A stretch of DNA of 64,000 bases from Phytophthora colocasiae. Its lineage: Eukaryota; Oomycota; Peronosporomycetes; Peronosporales; Peronosporaceae. Made by a program: the position numbers and the translations under genes. The notes beneath the pieces were generated by a model that was not told the DNA's origin, ran no database searches, and worked only from the letters and a program-made list of their open reading frames with translations. The stretch is taken from the NCBI GenBank assembly GCA_018806915.1, contig JAGKQI010000052.1, forward strand, positions 1,798,001-1,862,000, in the 5' to 3' direction. The number at the start of each line of letters is the position of its first letter. The stretch's first letter is position 1. Below are positions 57,401 through 64,000 of this stretch, piece by piece.

Positions 57401-59488
57401 AGAGCTCCAGTGGCGACAAAAGTATTGGCGGCGGTCGGGCGACGACGAAAATCAAGACAAAGAGTGGCGCGGCGGCTAGCTGCGATGGATGAAAGTGCGG
57501 GGGAGATCGCTCCTGCGACGGCGACCATGGCGGCGACTACGGGTACCGGTACTAAGGGCGATGAGCAGCCAGGTACAGGAACGGCGGGTGCGCCAAGTGG
57601 CGGCGGACGGCAGCAGTCTTCTGGCGGTAAGGTGACGGAAAACGCGAAGGCTCTGGGCGATAACACGGCGGTAAGCGCGAACGACAAGCAGACGGTGAAT
57701 CGACCGCAAACACGGGCGGTAAGACGGCGCGCGATGGAAGCACAACGGGCGGAGGAACTACGGCAATTAGAAGCGGAATTACGGGCAGTAGCAACGGCCC
57801 CGGGTGATACGGTGAGCGCTGACACTGGACGTGCGGATGAACGAGACATTGGGAACGTGTTACCACGTACACATGCACCGGACGGTACGGCGGAGGAGAC
57901 AGCGACGCGGACAAGACGAGAACCGGTGACGGCGACGGCACCAATGGCGAAGAAACGCACGGCGGGTAAGCGACAGCAGACTCGGACGGAGAAGGAGCGA
58001 CAGACAAAGGAACAGATTCCTCCTTTACGGCCCCGGTATGACGACGTCGTGGCAGCAACAGAAGAACAAGACGGAAATAGTGCACCTGAGACGTGGAGAT
58101 TGAGAGAGGCAGCGGTGCGAGGACGAGAAGAGCATCGAGCGAAGGAGCCGACTCTGCAACTATCGGACGAAGAGATCATGGCCGCACAGGACAAGAGTCA
58201 GCTGGTCCAGAAGCTGGTAAACGCGGGCAGACATCGAGGGATGCGAGTGACGAAGCGAAACGGATTGGTATTGATCGGCACGGCGGCAGGAGAACGAGTA
58301 ATTCTACCTCCAAAGCTATGGGCGGTTGTATTCAAGGAATGTCACGATTCAGTGTGGGCTGGGCATTTACGGGCTCCCCATACCTATGGAAGAATTTCAC
58401 AGATCTACTGGTGGCCGAATTTGCAGCGAGAGGTTAAACAATGGGTGCGCGGATGTCAAGAGTGCGGTAGTAGGAAGGCAAGGCCGAAGGAGGTCATTCC
58501 TCCATTACGAAGTTTGAAAGGAGGCGATGTATGTGATCGGTGGGCGTTGGATGTGGCAGGGCCACTACCTACGAGCGACGGCGGACAGCGGTATGTGATA
58601 GCAGCTCTCGAGTACGTTACGAGATACGCAGTAGCGACGACGGTGGAGAGACACACAGCAGAGAAGGTGGCAGAGTTTCTGATGCGCAATGTGGTGTTGA
58701 GATTTGGTGCATTTCGAGAACTTCTTACGGACGGAGCCCCTGAATTGACCGGGAAGGCTATTGATCAACTAATGGTGATGTTACAGGCGGAGCAGACTAC
58801 ACCTGTACCATATCGACCACAAATGATTGGGCTGGTTGAGCGTTTTCATCGGACGTGGAAGGATTGCGTGTCGATCTACATGAACAGCGACTTACAACAT
58901 GACTGGGATACATGGGTGGATTTTGCAGTATATGCGTACAATTCCGGACGACATTCGACGGTGCAGTTGTCTCCAAACGAATTAATGATGGGACGACGGC
59001 TTCGTTCACCGAATGAATTACTGAGAGGAACGAGTGTTACGGAGGCTGGCGAGTTGACGAGTTATCACAAGCGATTATTGGCATCTATGGAATCTAGCTA
59101 CAAGTGTGCACAAGAAGCGAGAGAACGAGAACAAGCGCGACAGGCGAAGTATTATAACCGCAACGTACGAGCACGGAGAGAGTTCCGAGTTGGCGATCGA
59201 GTGTGGATGTACAGACCACCACGGGGAGCAAAGGCATCAAAGTTTGTTCACGTGTGGATTGGACCGCTGAAGATCATCGAGCCTGTGGGTTACGACAACT
59301 TTCTGTTAAAGCGTGAGGACCAGGACGGAGACGGCGAATTGATTGTGGCGCATGTTTCGTTTTTGGTGACGTATTTTTATCCTGCCGAGTTATTAGCGAA
59401 GACGGCAGCAGACATTGACGAGCAGTTAGCGTACGAGGATGAGCGTAAAGTCACGGACGAGCAGCGCGACGGCAAGAGCGACTACTAG
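54458..59488 (+). CDS. gypsy-3 Pol polyprotein
   Basis: 1676 codons in a different frame from gag, 71 bp downstream, so it needs its own initiation or a frameshift/bypass. An N-terminal charged helix-rich region of about 260 residues precedes the protease (VKLDSGARYTIAGTDWM). RT has RFCVDYRALNKVT, MPFGLTNAPSTFQRMM and CLVYLDDIVVYT; RNase H has ETDASTVGLGACLRQDD and VTDHAALKWL. A long low-complexity Ala/Thr/Arg insert of about 250 residues separates RNase H from integrase. Integrase has GHLRAPHTYGRISQIYWWP, CQECGSRKARP, WALDVAGPLP, LTDGAPELTG and GLVERFHRTW. All catalytic residues are present. Confidence 0.94.
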   Translation: METDAGGEGNLAHAEDEMDEVRKRMNEDVSEYDEERSDLYLATVRPAMAAARYVRATAKVTKDEDGADEFPTGEGAAVTSIALRGDEGKTGEGARRMNVTGDTAAVTTKDVGSESTVIATAGTNNAGSAQSMLAESTDAAGVGEPVASSTEPTVTNAKEAAKQARLLRQQARKKAKRRKAIQRLAEKRRRRQEVQEEVARCSEARRRERTAAAQDALRDLATQRKRRSRTVDPTKTAHVNLVKHSTEADEEYKNENNVEEHICAGDGLPTTNVTVSGVRRQVKLDSGARYTIAGTDWMKYGDRVDGVAPVDYVEGVGGFLLDVVGVWRFRLHTEFNEIITVDACIVDGCTNEFLLDVDFMREHGATMDFDKNEIRYAVDGRKVTIPFRTYDDGGNARVAAVRLARRHMLDGNAVTPISVAVAAADGEQGVFLPTKAAGAVMLAATVTKVQNGRAWVPAINSSNEEVCLPSKRELGVWVPIDKDMSVLEIDGALQRDRVLSWMDELGDTGTPLDDESSVDIGVDDKDGRDMILKLLRAYRTLTKDTGDCPPATALDVEHHIDTGETRPIMLKRRRQAQTEDAIIEENVTKMLQAGVIEEGNGAWGFPVVLVRKKDGEVRFCVDYRALNKVTRKDVYPLPRIDETLEALGGALLFTTLNLKAGYWQILVAAADREKTAFTSKQGLFQFVRMPFGLTNAPSTFQRMMNHVLRGLTWTNCLVYLDDIVVYTRGGIERHVIELACVLERLAAAGLTLKLKKCVFAATSMEYLGHRLSADGVQPLERLVTAVREFPRPKDVKEAKRFVHLAGYYRRFVPNFGSLLAPVTKLLRKSVAWEWGDAQEAAFKTVKKILTTKPVLRYPNFQLPFRVETDASTVGLGACLRQDDGRGWQPIAYASKVNSPTESKYRITELECYAVVWAIKLFRPYLYGRRFTFVTDHAALKWLMTSSELTGKLHRWALTLQEFDFDVVYRPGSTNVVADALSRAPVATKVLAAVGRRRKSRQRVARRLAAMDESAGEIAPATATMAATTGTGTKGDEQPGTGTAGAPSGGGRQQSSGGKVTENAKALGDNTAVSANDKQTVNRPQTRAVRRRAMEAQRAEELRQLEAELRAVATAPGDTVSADTGRADERDIGNVLPRTHAPDGTAEETATRTRREPVTATAPMAKKRTAGKRQQTRTEKERQTKEQIPPLRPRYDDVVAATEEQDGNSAPETWRLREAAVRGREEHRAKEPTLQLSDEEIMAAQDKSQLVQKLVNAGRHRGMRVTKRNGLVLIGTAAGERVILPPKLWAVVFKECHDSVWAGHLRAPHTYGRISQIYWWPNLQREVKQWVRGCQECGSRKARPKEVIPPLRSLKGGDVCDRWALDVAGPLPTSDGGQRYVIAALEYVTRYAVATTVERHTAEKVAEFLMRNVVLRFGAFRELLTDGAPELTGKAIDQLMVMLQAEQTTPVPYRPQMIGLVERFHRTWKDCVSIYMNSDLQHDWDTWVDFAVYAYNSGRHSTVQLSPNELMMGRRLRSPNELLRGTSVTEAGELTSYHKRLLASMESSYKCAQEAREREQARQAKYYNRNVRARREFRVGDRVWMYRPPRGAKASKFVHVWIGPLKIIEPVGYDNFLLKREDQDGDGELIVAHVSFLVTYFYPAELLAKTAADIDEQLAYEDERKVTDEQRDGKSDY

Positions 59489-59759
59489 CTCAGCGACGAA
59501 GGCAGTTGGCGCGACCAAGGCAATTAGCGGTGCAAAGCGAAGTCGAACGACAATGGGCGGTCAGAACGAGCGAGACGAATCGGACGTTGTCTTGGTGGAA
59601 GTTCGACGAAGGCGACGAAGGAATAAGGCAGGGCACTATGTACTCGAGTACCAGCTCAAGCCTGCGAGCGATGGACACGACGATGGAGGCCGATGGGTAT
59701 CTGTTGAACAATACGAACGACTATTCGATAGCGTCAGGATCGTGGAAGACCCTGAGTGA
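59439..59759 (+). CDS. gypsy-3 small 3' frame, Arg-rich with chromo-like tail
   Basis: 106 codons overlapping the end of pol by 50 bp in the +1-related frame that gag also uses. The N-terminal half is Ser/Thr/Ala/Arg-rich. The second half (VVLVEVRRRRRRNKAGHY, then VLEYQLKP and RWVSVEQYERLFD) has the spacing of a degenerate chromodomain: basic strand, aromatic/charged strand, Trp, then a helix. It ends 11 bp before the 3' LTR. It could be a separate protein or a pol extension by frameshift, or chance. Confidence 0.4.
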   Translation: MSVKSRTSSATARATTSSATKAVGATKAISGAKRSRTTMGGQNERDESDVVLVEVRRRRRRNKAGHYVLEYQLKPASDGHDDGGRWVSVEQYERLFDSVRIVEDPE

Positions 59760-59769
59760 GGAGAAGGCG
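59750..59769 (+). promoter_or_regulatory. gypsy-3 polypurine tract
   Basis: GAGTGAGGAGAAGG lies just before the 3' LTR; the purine-rich stretch is placed as expected for plus-strand priming. Confidence 0.6.
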
Positions 59770-60558
59770 TGTAAGGGATCCTCGATGCAGGACGGATTCG
59801 AACGGCTGGGCGCTATGACGGACGAGGCGTGTAGCGAGGAAGTGGCCTCGGGAGACGGGCAGTCGGCCAGGTGGCTTGAAGTACCTCGGTCGCAGTTTGA
59901 TACCTCCCGTGGGTTGATAGTGCGAAGCCCAGGAGCGAGCACGTGGCGAGCTTTTGGCGGATTGGACGGAGATTCCGACGAGGTCTCACTTTAGTTTTGG
60001 ACGGAGACCACACGGAGGTCTCACTTCTCTTTTGACCTTGGACGAGTGCAAGGCAGCGGAGGCTGTTGGACGGACGGACGGACGGACGAAGCGGACGGCT
60101 GAAGGCTACGACTGAACGGAGAGACTGACGCGGCGGACTAGGCTCAGGCGAGGCTGCGTGTGGAGGTGGCGTGCTCACTCGTTGTTGGACGGGTAGCAAG
60201 AAGCTTGGTTGACTCACAGTCGTTGGACGTGAAGGGGCGTGCTACTTCACAGTCGTTGGACGTGGAGGAGCGTGAAGCTCACTGTTGTTGTACGGTTCAA
60301 GCAGCTTAGTATCTCGGCACGAAGTCGTTCGACCTGCAGGTAGTGACGTCGTACAGTCCCGGGAAGTAGTAGTTGTAGGACGGACGAGCGTAGATAATAA
60401 TAAATAGGGACGCTCACTAGCAAGTGGCGTACCGGCGCGGTGAACCGAGCCATCGAGTGTTGGACGGACGTTGAAAGAGGACCCAGGCGAGAAAACGTAA
60501 GCGAAGCACGGACAACTATATTACCCGCCGGCACGCAGGTGATAGTAGACGTGTTACA
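59770..60558 (+). repeat. gypsy-3 3' LTR
   Basis: 789 bp, no difference seen from 51154-51942; followed by target duplication CCTG. Confidence 0.95.
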
Positions 60559-60642
60559 CCTGGTTATCCTAGTGTTTACTCACGCGTCTCCAGTGTTCGC
60601 GCTTGGATCGATTCAGTTTCTAACGGTGTATGTTTCCACTGA

Positions 60643-61551
60643 AGAGTAATAGTCAACCAATTCCTAGTTTGTAGTGGAGGAGACTGGCAATTTTTTTTCT
60701 GACGACATTATCTGTTGTTGCTACGATATTGTTTGGAGAGACGACTTGTGCAAAGCGAGTAACTGTTAACCATATCGATTGACTCACGCGATCACTTGTA
60801 TCCATGGCATCGCCAGGGAAAGTCGTGTATGTGGTCGCGGTGCTGACGAAGTGCCTCGATCCGCCACAAGTCCGCAGTAGATTTTAGTTACGATCCTGAG
60901 GCTGAGGTCTCAGTGCGCTGAAAGGTAACTGGACTTCAAGTGTGCTTCGTTTTCCAACGTGAAGCAGCACTGGCACAACGAGTAGTAACTTACGACCACC
61001 GCAATTTACCACCTTTCAAACGCGATCCAAATCCCGCGCCGGACATATCCTTGGCGACAGGCCGGCAGCTTGATTTAGCCCAACCGTACACCTGCATGTG
61101 CGTTTTGCCATGTAAAGCCGTTTGTCCAAATGAAGGCGTTGTGAAAATGTATCTGCATAAACGATAATAAGACGACAGAGCTCCAAAAATTGCTGGTGTA
61201 CAACCTAAATAGCTGCTTGTCCTTGAGACACTGGTAGCGTTGGATCCTGTTGCGTCCAGCAGTCGTACTGTACCTTAGCTTTGATGGAAAGAACGACACG
61301 CTTCAACGTCAGGTTCAATAGACCTAGGATAGATCCAAAGTAAAACACTTGCCAGTAAAAAATCTCTGCTGCTCGTTCACACTGCTTCAAGACGCAGTCG
61401 AATGCACGAGAACTTCTTGTCTGACCACAGTCATAAGACTCAAAGACAAACGGCTCTGCTGTTCGTGTGCTACGTTTCAAAACGTTTCAAAAACTGGAAA
61501 TAGATTTCACCCCCCCACACACAAAAAAAGAACGCTTCCGAACGAACTCAG
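60643..61551. other. Intergenic, no gene seen
   Basis: About 900 bp between the broken trypsin-like gene B and the next gene. Short frames exist on both strands, the longest 91 codons on the minus strand at 61205-61480, but none has a recognisable domain. A C7/A7 low-complexity patch lies at 61510-61530. Confidence 0.5.
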
Positions 61552-61571
61552 TGCTCATTCTCATTCTGCAA
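61552..61571 (+). promoter_or_regulatory. Oomycete-type initiator
   Basis: GCTCATTCTCATTCTGCAAG fits the oomycete initiator core GCTCATTYY and lies about 54 bp upstream of the ATG at 61625. Transcription would start within it. Confidence 0.6.
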
Positions 61572-61624
61572 GCAGCCGCTTCGAGTACAGACGAGATAGA
61601 TCAACTAACTACTAAAGCGCCTTG

Positions 61625-63172
61625 ATGTACTTCACGCAGTCTTCACCATCGTCTCGCTGGCGGTCTCCTCCCGATGGTCTGTCCCTTAGAAGCGCTGTAG
61701 ATGTCCCCCAAGCCAGCCCTGTGCTCCCTTGTATCGCATCGCTGCTAAAAGGAAGCGCCAAAGAGGAAGAACCAAAGAAACAGCTCCAGGCTCCAGAGCA
61801 TCAAACAATGGACACCCGCAAGCGGAAACTTTCCATTGACGACCACAGGAGACAACCTCAAAGTTACAGATCTGTACCAGTTTCCGAATCTGAAGTTGTC
61901 ATGTTCGTGAAGCAAAGAGAGGTGGCGCGATCTCCCTTACCACTGGATTGGACTCCATTAAGAACGAACTCCAGTCCCGCAGTCTCCAGTGCCATGCGTC
62001 GTGCTGTCTACAGAGAATTCGCACCTAAAGATATCGCCCCTCCTGCTATTTCTTCTCCTCTTCCGTCCCGTGGTCATGTTCGTCCCAGTCCCCATCTTTC
62101 GCGCCACTACGTTTCGCCTAGGACACGTCCTACTGAATCTACAGAGCGACGTTTATTCTACCAACACGACCTAGATCCTCACAAGATCCACGAGATCCAC
62201 GTCCCAGCTGAAATCCCACAATACCGCGAGGAGATCTCCAGGAGGCTTTCAACTGCGAGCAGGTATCTTCGACCGACACCGCCCCAGCAGAAACGTCCAG
62301 TGTTTTATGAAGAAGAAATGGAGATAAATGTCCAGAAACGACGTCGAGTGACGCCATCCCCAACGACAAGGCCTCGCCAACGGCTTTACGAGTCCGAGTA
62401 CGGACTGACTGTACTGGAGACGTCCAAGCCGTTCATGCGGTCTCGATACTCTCCAGTGGAATATTCAGAAACTGGAAGTGAAGCTGAAAGTCGACGGCGC
62501 TACGTCCGAGGCAGCTCTGGTGACTTTGAGAAGATCAACTCTCCAGCTGTCGGCTCTCGCAGGATCTTGAATCATGGAGAAGGAGAATTCAGAGCCACTG
62601 CGGAGACCAAACCGTCAACGCCTATTAACGTCGAGGAGCACGAGACGACACCTATGGCCACTTTAGTTATGAAATCCAAGGAGTTCCTCAAGTCCAAGAA
62701 CCTCGTGCGCAACCGCCACGACGAAATCGACTGGGTGGCGACGTTCCTCAAAGTTGGCTTCGACTCGTCCAGTATCTACGCACTCATGTGTCCATTACGC
62801 AAAGGTCGCTGGAAGTCGGAGGAAGAGAACTATACGATGGGGTTGCTGCGGCTTATTGAGAACGGGACGATCCTCCTGCGCCACGGCCAGAGTATTCGAG
62901 GATACATTGGCGAAAAGCTGCACAGCGATGACATGCGTGTGCTCAAGAAGCTCAGCAACTGCAAGATTTTCCACTTTGCAAAGCTCATCAACCCAAGGCT
63001 CGCAGAGGAAGAGAAGATCGATTTGGGTGTGGAAGGAGCTCGAGAGGAGCTGGAACAATTAGACCAGCTCAAGGGTGAATTCCTCCGCTCAGTGCAGCTT
63101 GAGGCTCTCGTGGCTGTGCGCAAATACCTCAGCGACAGCTCTCTGCGCGACATGCTCAACATCCGTGCGTGA
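61625..63172 (+). CDS. Uncharacterised protein with a C-terminal SANT-like W-EEE domain
   Basis: 515 residues from ATG 61625, no intron needed. Residues 1-340 are Pro/Ser/Arg-rich and probably disordered, with several basic clusters (RKRKL, QKRRRV) that could be nuclear signals. Residues about 385-450 form a compact domain (RKGRWKSEEENYTMGLL, then GQSIRGYIGEKLHSDDMRV). This resembles a W-x-EEE-x-Y domain that I recall from many stramenopile nuclear-looking proteins of unknown role. Helical tail with acidic coiled coil. A DNA- or chromatin-related role is only a guess. Confidence 0.82.
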   Translation: MYFTQSSPSSRWRSPPDGLSLRSAVDVPQASPVLPCIASLLKGSAKEEEPKKQLQAPEHQTMDTRKRKLSIDDHRRQPQSYRSVPVSESEVVMFVKQREVARSPLPLDWTPLRTNSSPAVSSAMRRAVYREFAPKDIAPPAISSPLPSRGHVRPSPHLSRHYVSPRTRPTESTERRLFYQHDLDPHKIHEIHVPAEIPQYREEISRRLSTASRYLRPTPPQQKRPVFYEEEMEINVQKRRRVTPSPTTRPRQRLYESEYGLTVLETSKPFMRSRYSPVEYSETGSEAESRRRYVRGSSGDFEKINSPAVGSRRILNHGEGEFRATAETKPSTPINVEEHETTPMATLVMKSKEFLKSKNLVRNRHDEIDWVATFLKVGFDSSSIYALMCPLRKGRWKSEEENYTMGLLRLIENGTILLRHGQSIRGYIGEKLHSDDMRVLKKLSNCKIFHFAKLINPRLAEEEKIDLGVEGAREELEQLDQLKGEFLRSVQLEALVAVRKYLSDSSLRDMLNIRA

Positions 63173-63452
63173 AAATGTAGTATCCTAAAGATGTTCTATA
63201 CGACGAAATACCAGATAATCAATGAATGAGAAGAAAGTTCTCTTTGGTCAGTAACAAATGCCTTTGACTCCAGCACAACCGAGTCATTTGTCGGCTGTCC
63301 TGCCTGAAGTTCATGACCGTTGTGTACCGACTCCAGTCGTACAGTTAGTTAGCAACAATCCACCTCCCTGCTTCATCGCATCTGGTTATTCCTGGCTGCT
63401 CTCCAAATGCGTTTTGAAGGCATTCCCAAGCTCACTAACTTCATTCGAAGTC
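63173..63452. other. Intergenic spacer
   Basis: 280 bp between two plus-strand genes, containing the promoter of the next gene. No defined motif. Confidence 0.5.
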
Positions 63453-64000
63453 ATGAAGACAGCGGAAGGTGTTAGCAAAAGTGACGACGTGGAGGCCTCA
63501 GCTCGTAAATGCACTTTCACGCTGCAGATTGACGCCGCAGTTGAGAGTGGAGTCTTCGAGGCACCAGGTTTCCGCTTCCGATTTCTGGATGGTTCCAGGA
63601 AACAAACGAGCACCATCGGATCTGGTCACGGGTGGACACCTGTGCACGACATCGACTCCCCTGAGGTTTCGTCGCCTTCACCACTGCATTTTCGCTTTGA
63701 ACAGAGCTTTCCGGACGTCGCCGTAACTGAATCCTTGGCGGCATCGCTTGATGACGATCCCATTTTGTCCTTCTTCCTCTTCGACCATCCAGGTCTCGCA
63801 GGTGCTGGGGCTACTCCTCGAGCACAGGGGAAAGAGACTAAGCCTTCAACAGCGAAAACGGCAGCAGTGACTACTCCAGTGCCAACTCCAGCGGTAGAAT
63901 TTACTCCAAAAGCCTTCGCAGGGCTGTACGAGATGGATGTCAGTAGTCTCTTGTCGGGGTCCCTCGTTGTGAAGGAAGTGTGGGCAGCAAAAGCAGACGA
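63453..64000 (+). CDS. Partial gene, possibly CFAP70-like (5' part)
   Basis: Open from ATG 63453 to the window edge, 182 codons. The first 110 residues alternate hydrophobic and polar residues like a C2-type beta sandwich (CTFTLQIDAAVESGVF, LHFRFEQSFPDVAV, ILSFFLFDHP). A Thr/Pro-rich linker follows and then FAGLYEMDVSSLLSG. That layout recalls the N-terminus of the ciliary protein CFAP70, where C2-like units are followed by a short strand-plus-turn block; Phytophthora zoospores have flagella. The identification is tentative without the TPR part, which would lie outside the window. Confidence 0.5.
   Translation, partial: MKTAEGVSKSDDVEASARKCTFTLQIDAAVESGVFEAPGFRFRFLDGSRKQTSTIGSGHGWTPVHDIDSPEVSSPSPLHFRFEQSFPDVAVTESLAASLDDDPILSFFLFDHPGLAGAGATPRAQGKETKPSTAKTAAVTTPVPTPAVEFTPKAFAGLYEMDVSSLLSGSLVVKEVWAAKAD

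Larger units (their letters stand above)
51154..60558 (+). mobile_element. Ty3/gypsy LTR retrotransposon (gypsy-3), apparently intact
   Basis: 9.4 kb with 789-bp LTRs at a constant offset of 8616 that look identical, long uninterrupted gag and pol frames, a primer-binding site at the LTR end and a purine tract before the 3' LTR. It differs from gypsy-1 and gypsy-2 in LTR sequence, separate gag and pol frames, two zinc knuckles and no chromodomain in the pol frame. It is rich in the word GGACG throughout. Probably recent and possibly active. Confidence 0.95.
49411..60642 (+). pseudogene. Trypsin-like gene B, split by hAT and gypsy-3
   Basis: Coding remains are 49411-50014, 51020-51153 and 60563-60642. 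A signal peptide (KVVFTLLATIFVGAVVAS) and a long Ser/Asn-rich propeptide lead to SRIVPSG. The segment expected to hold the catalytic His is missing near 49670, with a frameshift there. The Asp region (SNDFAIMKLQKP) is present. After the hAT insertion the serine motif reads TGDYGGP, so Ser is Tyr. After the gypsy-3 insertion GYPSVYSRVSSVRAWID and the stop at 60642 follow. Loss of His and Ser fits a glucanase-inhibitor-like, non-proteolytic protein before it was broken. Confidence 0.87.

Noticed and set aside
57262..58194. 310-codon minus-strand frame inside gypsy-3 pol
   Set aside because: Shadow of the low-complexity Ala/Thr/Arg insert in pol.
61205..61480. 91-codon minus-strand frame
   Set aside because: No domain, no clear start context and no homologous pattern in the window.
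1..64000. tRNA or rRNA genes
   Set aside because: I found no convincing cloverleaf or rRNA sequence by eye on either strand; a covariance-model scan would be needed to exclude them.

Overview
The window looks like a gene-sparse, transposon-rich stretch of a Phytophthora-type oomycete genome. The evidence is secreted GH5 exo-1,3-beta-glucanases with CBM1-like and PAN modules, trypsin-fold proteins resembling glucanase inhibitor proteins, short GT-AG introns of 58-94 bp, an oomycete-style initiator in front of the gene at 61625, and chromodomain Ty3/gypsy, copia, MULE, pogo-type and hAT elements. The species cannot be named from the sequence alone.

Layout. Positions 1-4875 hold a minus-strand GH5 glucanase gene (A) broken by a 2.3-kb MULE (2387-4668, 8-bp target duplication) and then partly tandem-duplicated. 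An 8.3-kb Ty3/gypsy element (gypsy-1, 4960-13248, minus) follows. It carries an unexpected 728-codon open frame on the opposite strand next to its 3' LTR. A second GH5 gene (B, 13341-15034), an ABCF ATPase (15630-17813) and a decayed inverted GH5 copy (C, about 18005-18950) come next. The core-gene island 19001-32332 holds a coiled-coil/LRR protein, a head-to-head secreted Kelch/GCC2-GCC3 protein with one intron, a six-exon DUF4954 gene, and the DNA polymerase delta catalytic subunit divergent from it. The intergenic region between those last two contains a consensus E2F site.

From 32499 to 60642 two divergent trypsin-like genes have been destroyed by insertions. Gene A (minus, 32499-49141) contains a TA-flanked pogo-type element (32739-48583). 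Inside that lie a second TA-flanked pogo-type element (32799-39578), an apparently intact copia element (33065-38467, target duplication ATGAC) and a gypsy element (gypsy-2, 40212-47785, target duplication ATGGC). Gene B (plus, 49411-60642) contains a hAT remnant (50015-51011) and an apparently intact gypsy element (gypsy-3, 51154-60558, target duplication CCTG). The last 3.4 kb holds an uncharacterised stramenopile-type protein gene (61625-63172) and the 5' part of a further gene that runs off the window.

How the parts fit together. The host genes are housekeeping genes (translation-linked ABCF, replicative polymerase) plus secreted-protein families typical of plant-associated oomycetes. The insertions can be ordered from their nesting and target duplications. 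The most unusual object is the antisense gene candidate of gypsy-1. A second notable pattern is that the LTR ends of gypsy-1 and gypsy-2 are short dyads whose two arms co-vary. Several single-base homopolymer differences between otherwise identical repeats suggest residual assembly indels in repeated sequence, so some frameshifts reported here may not be biological.
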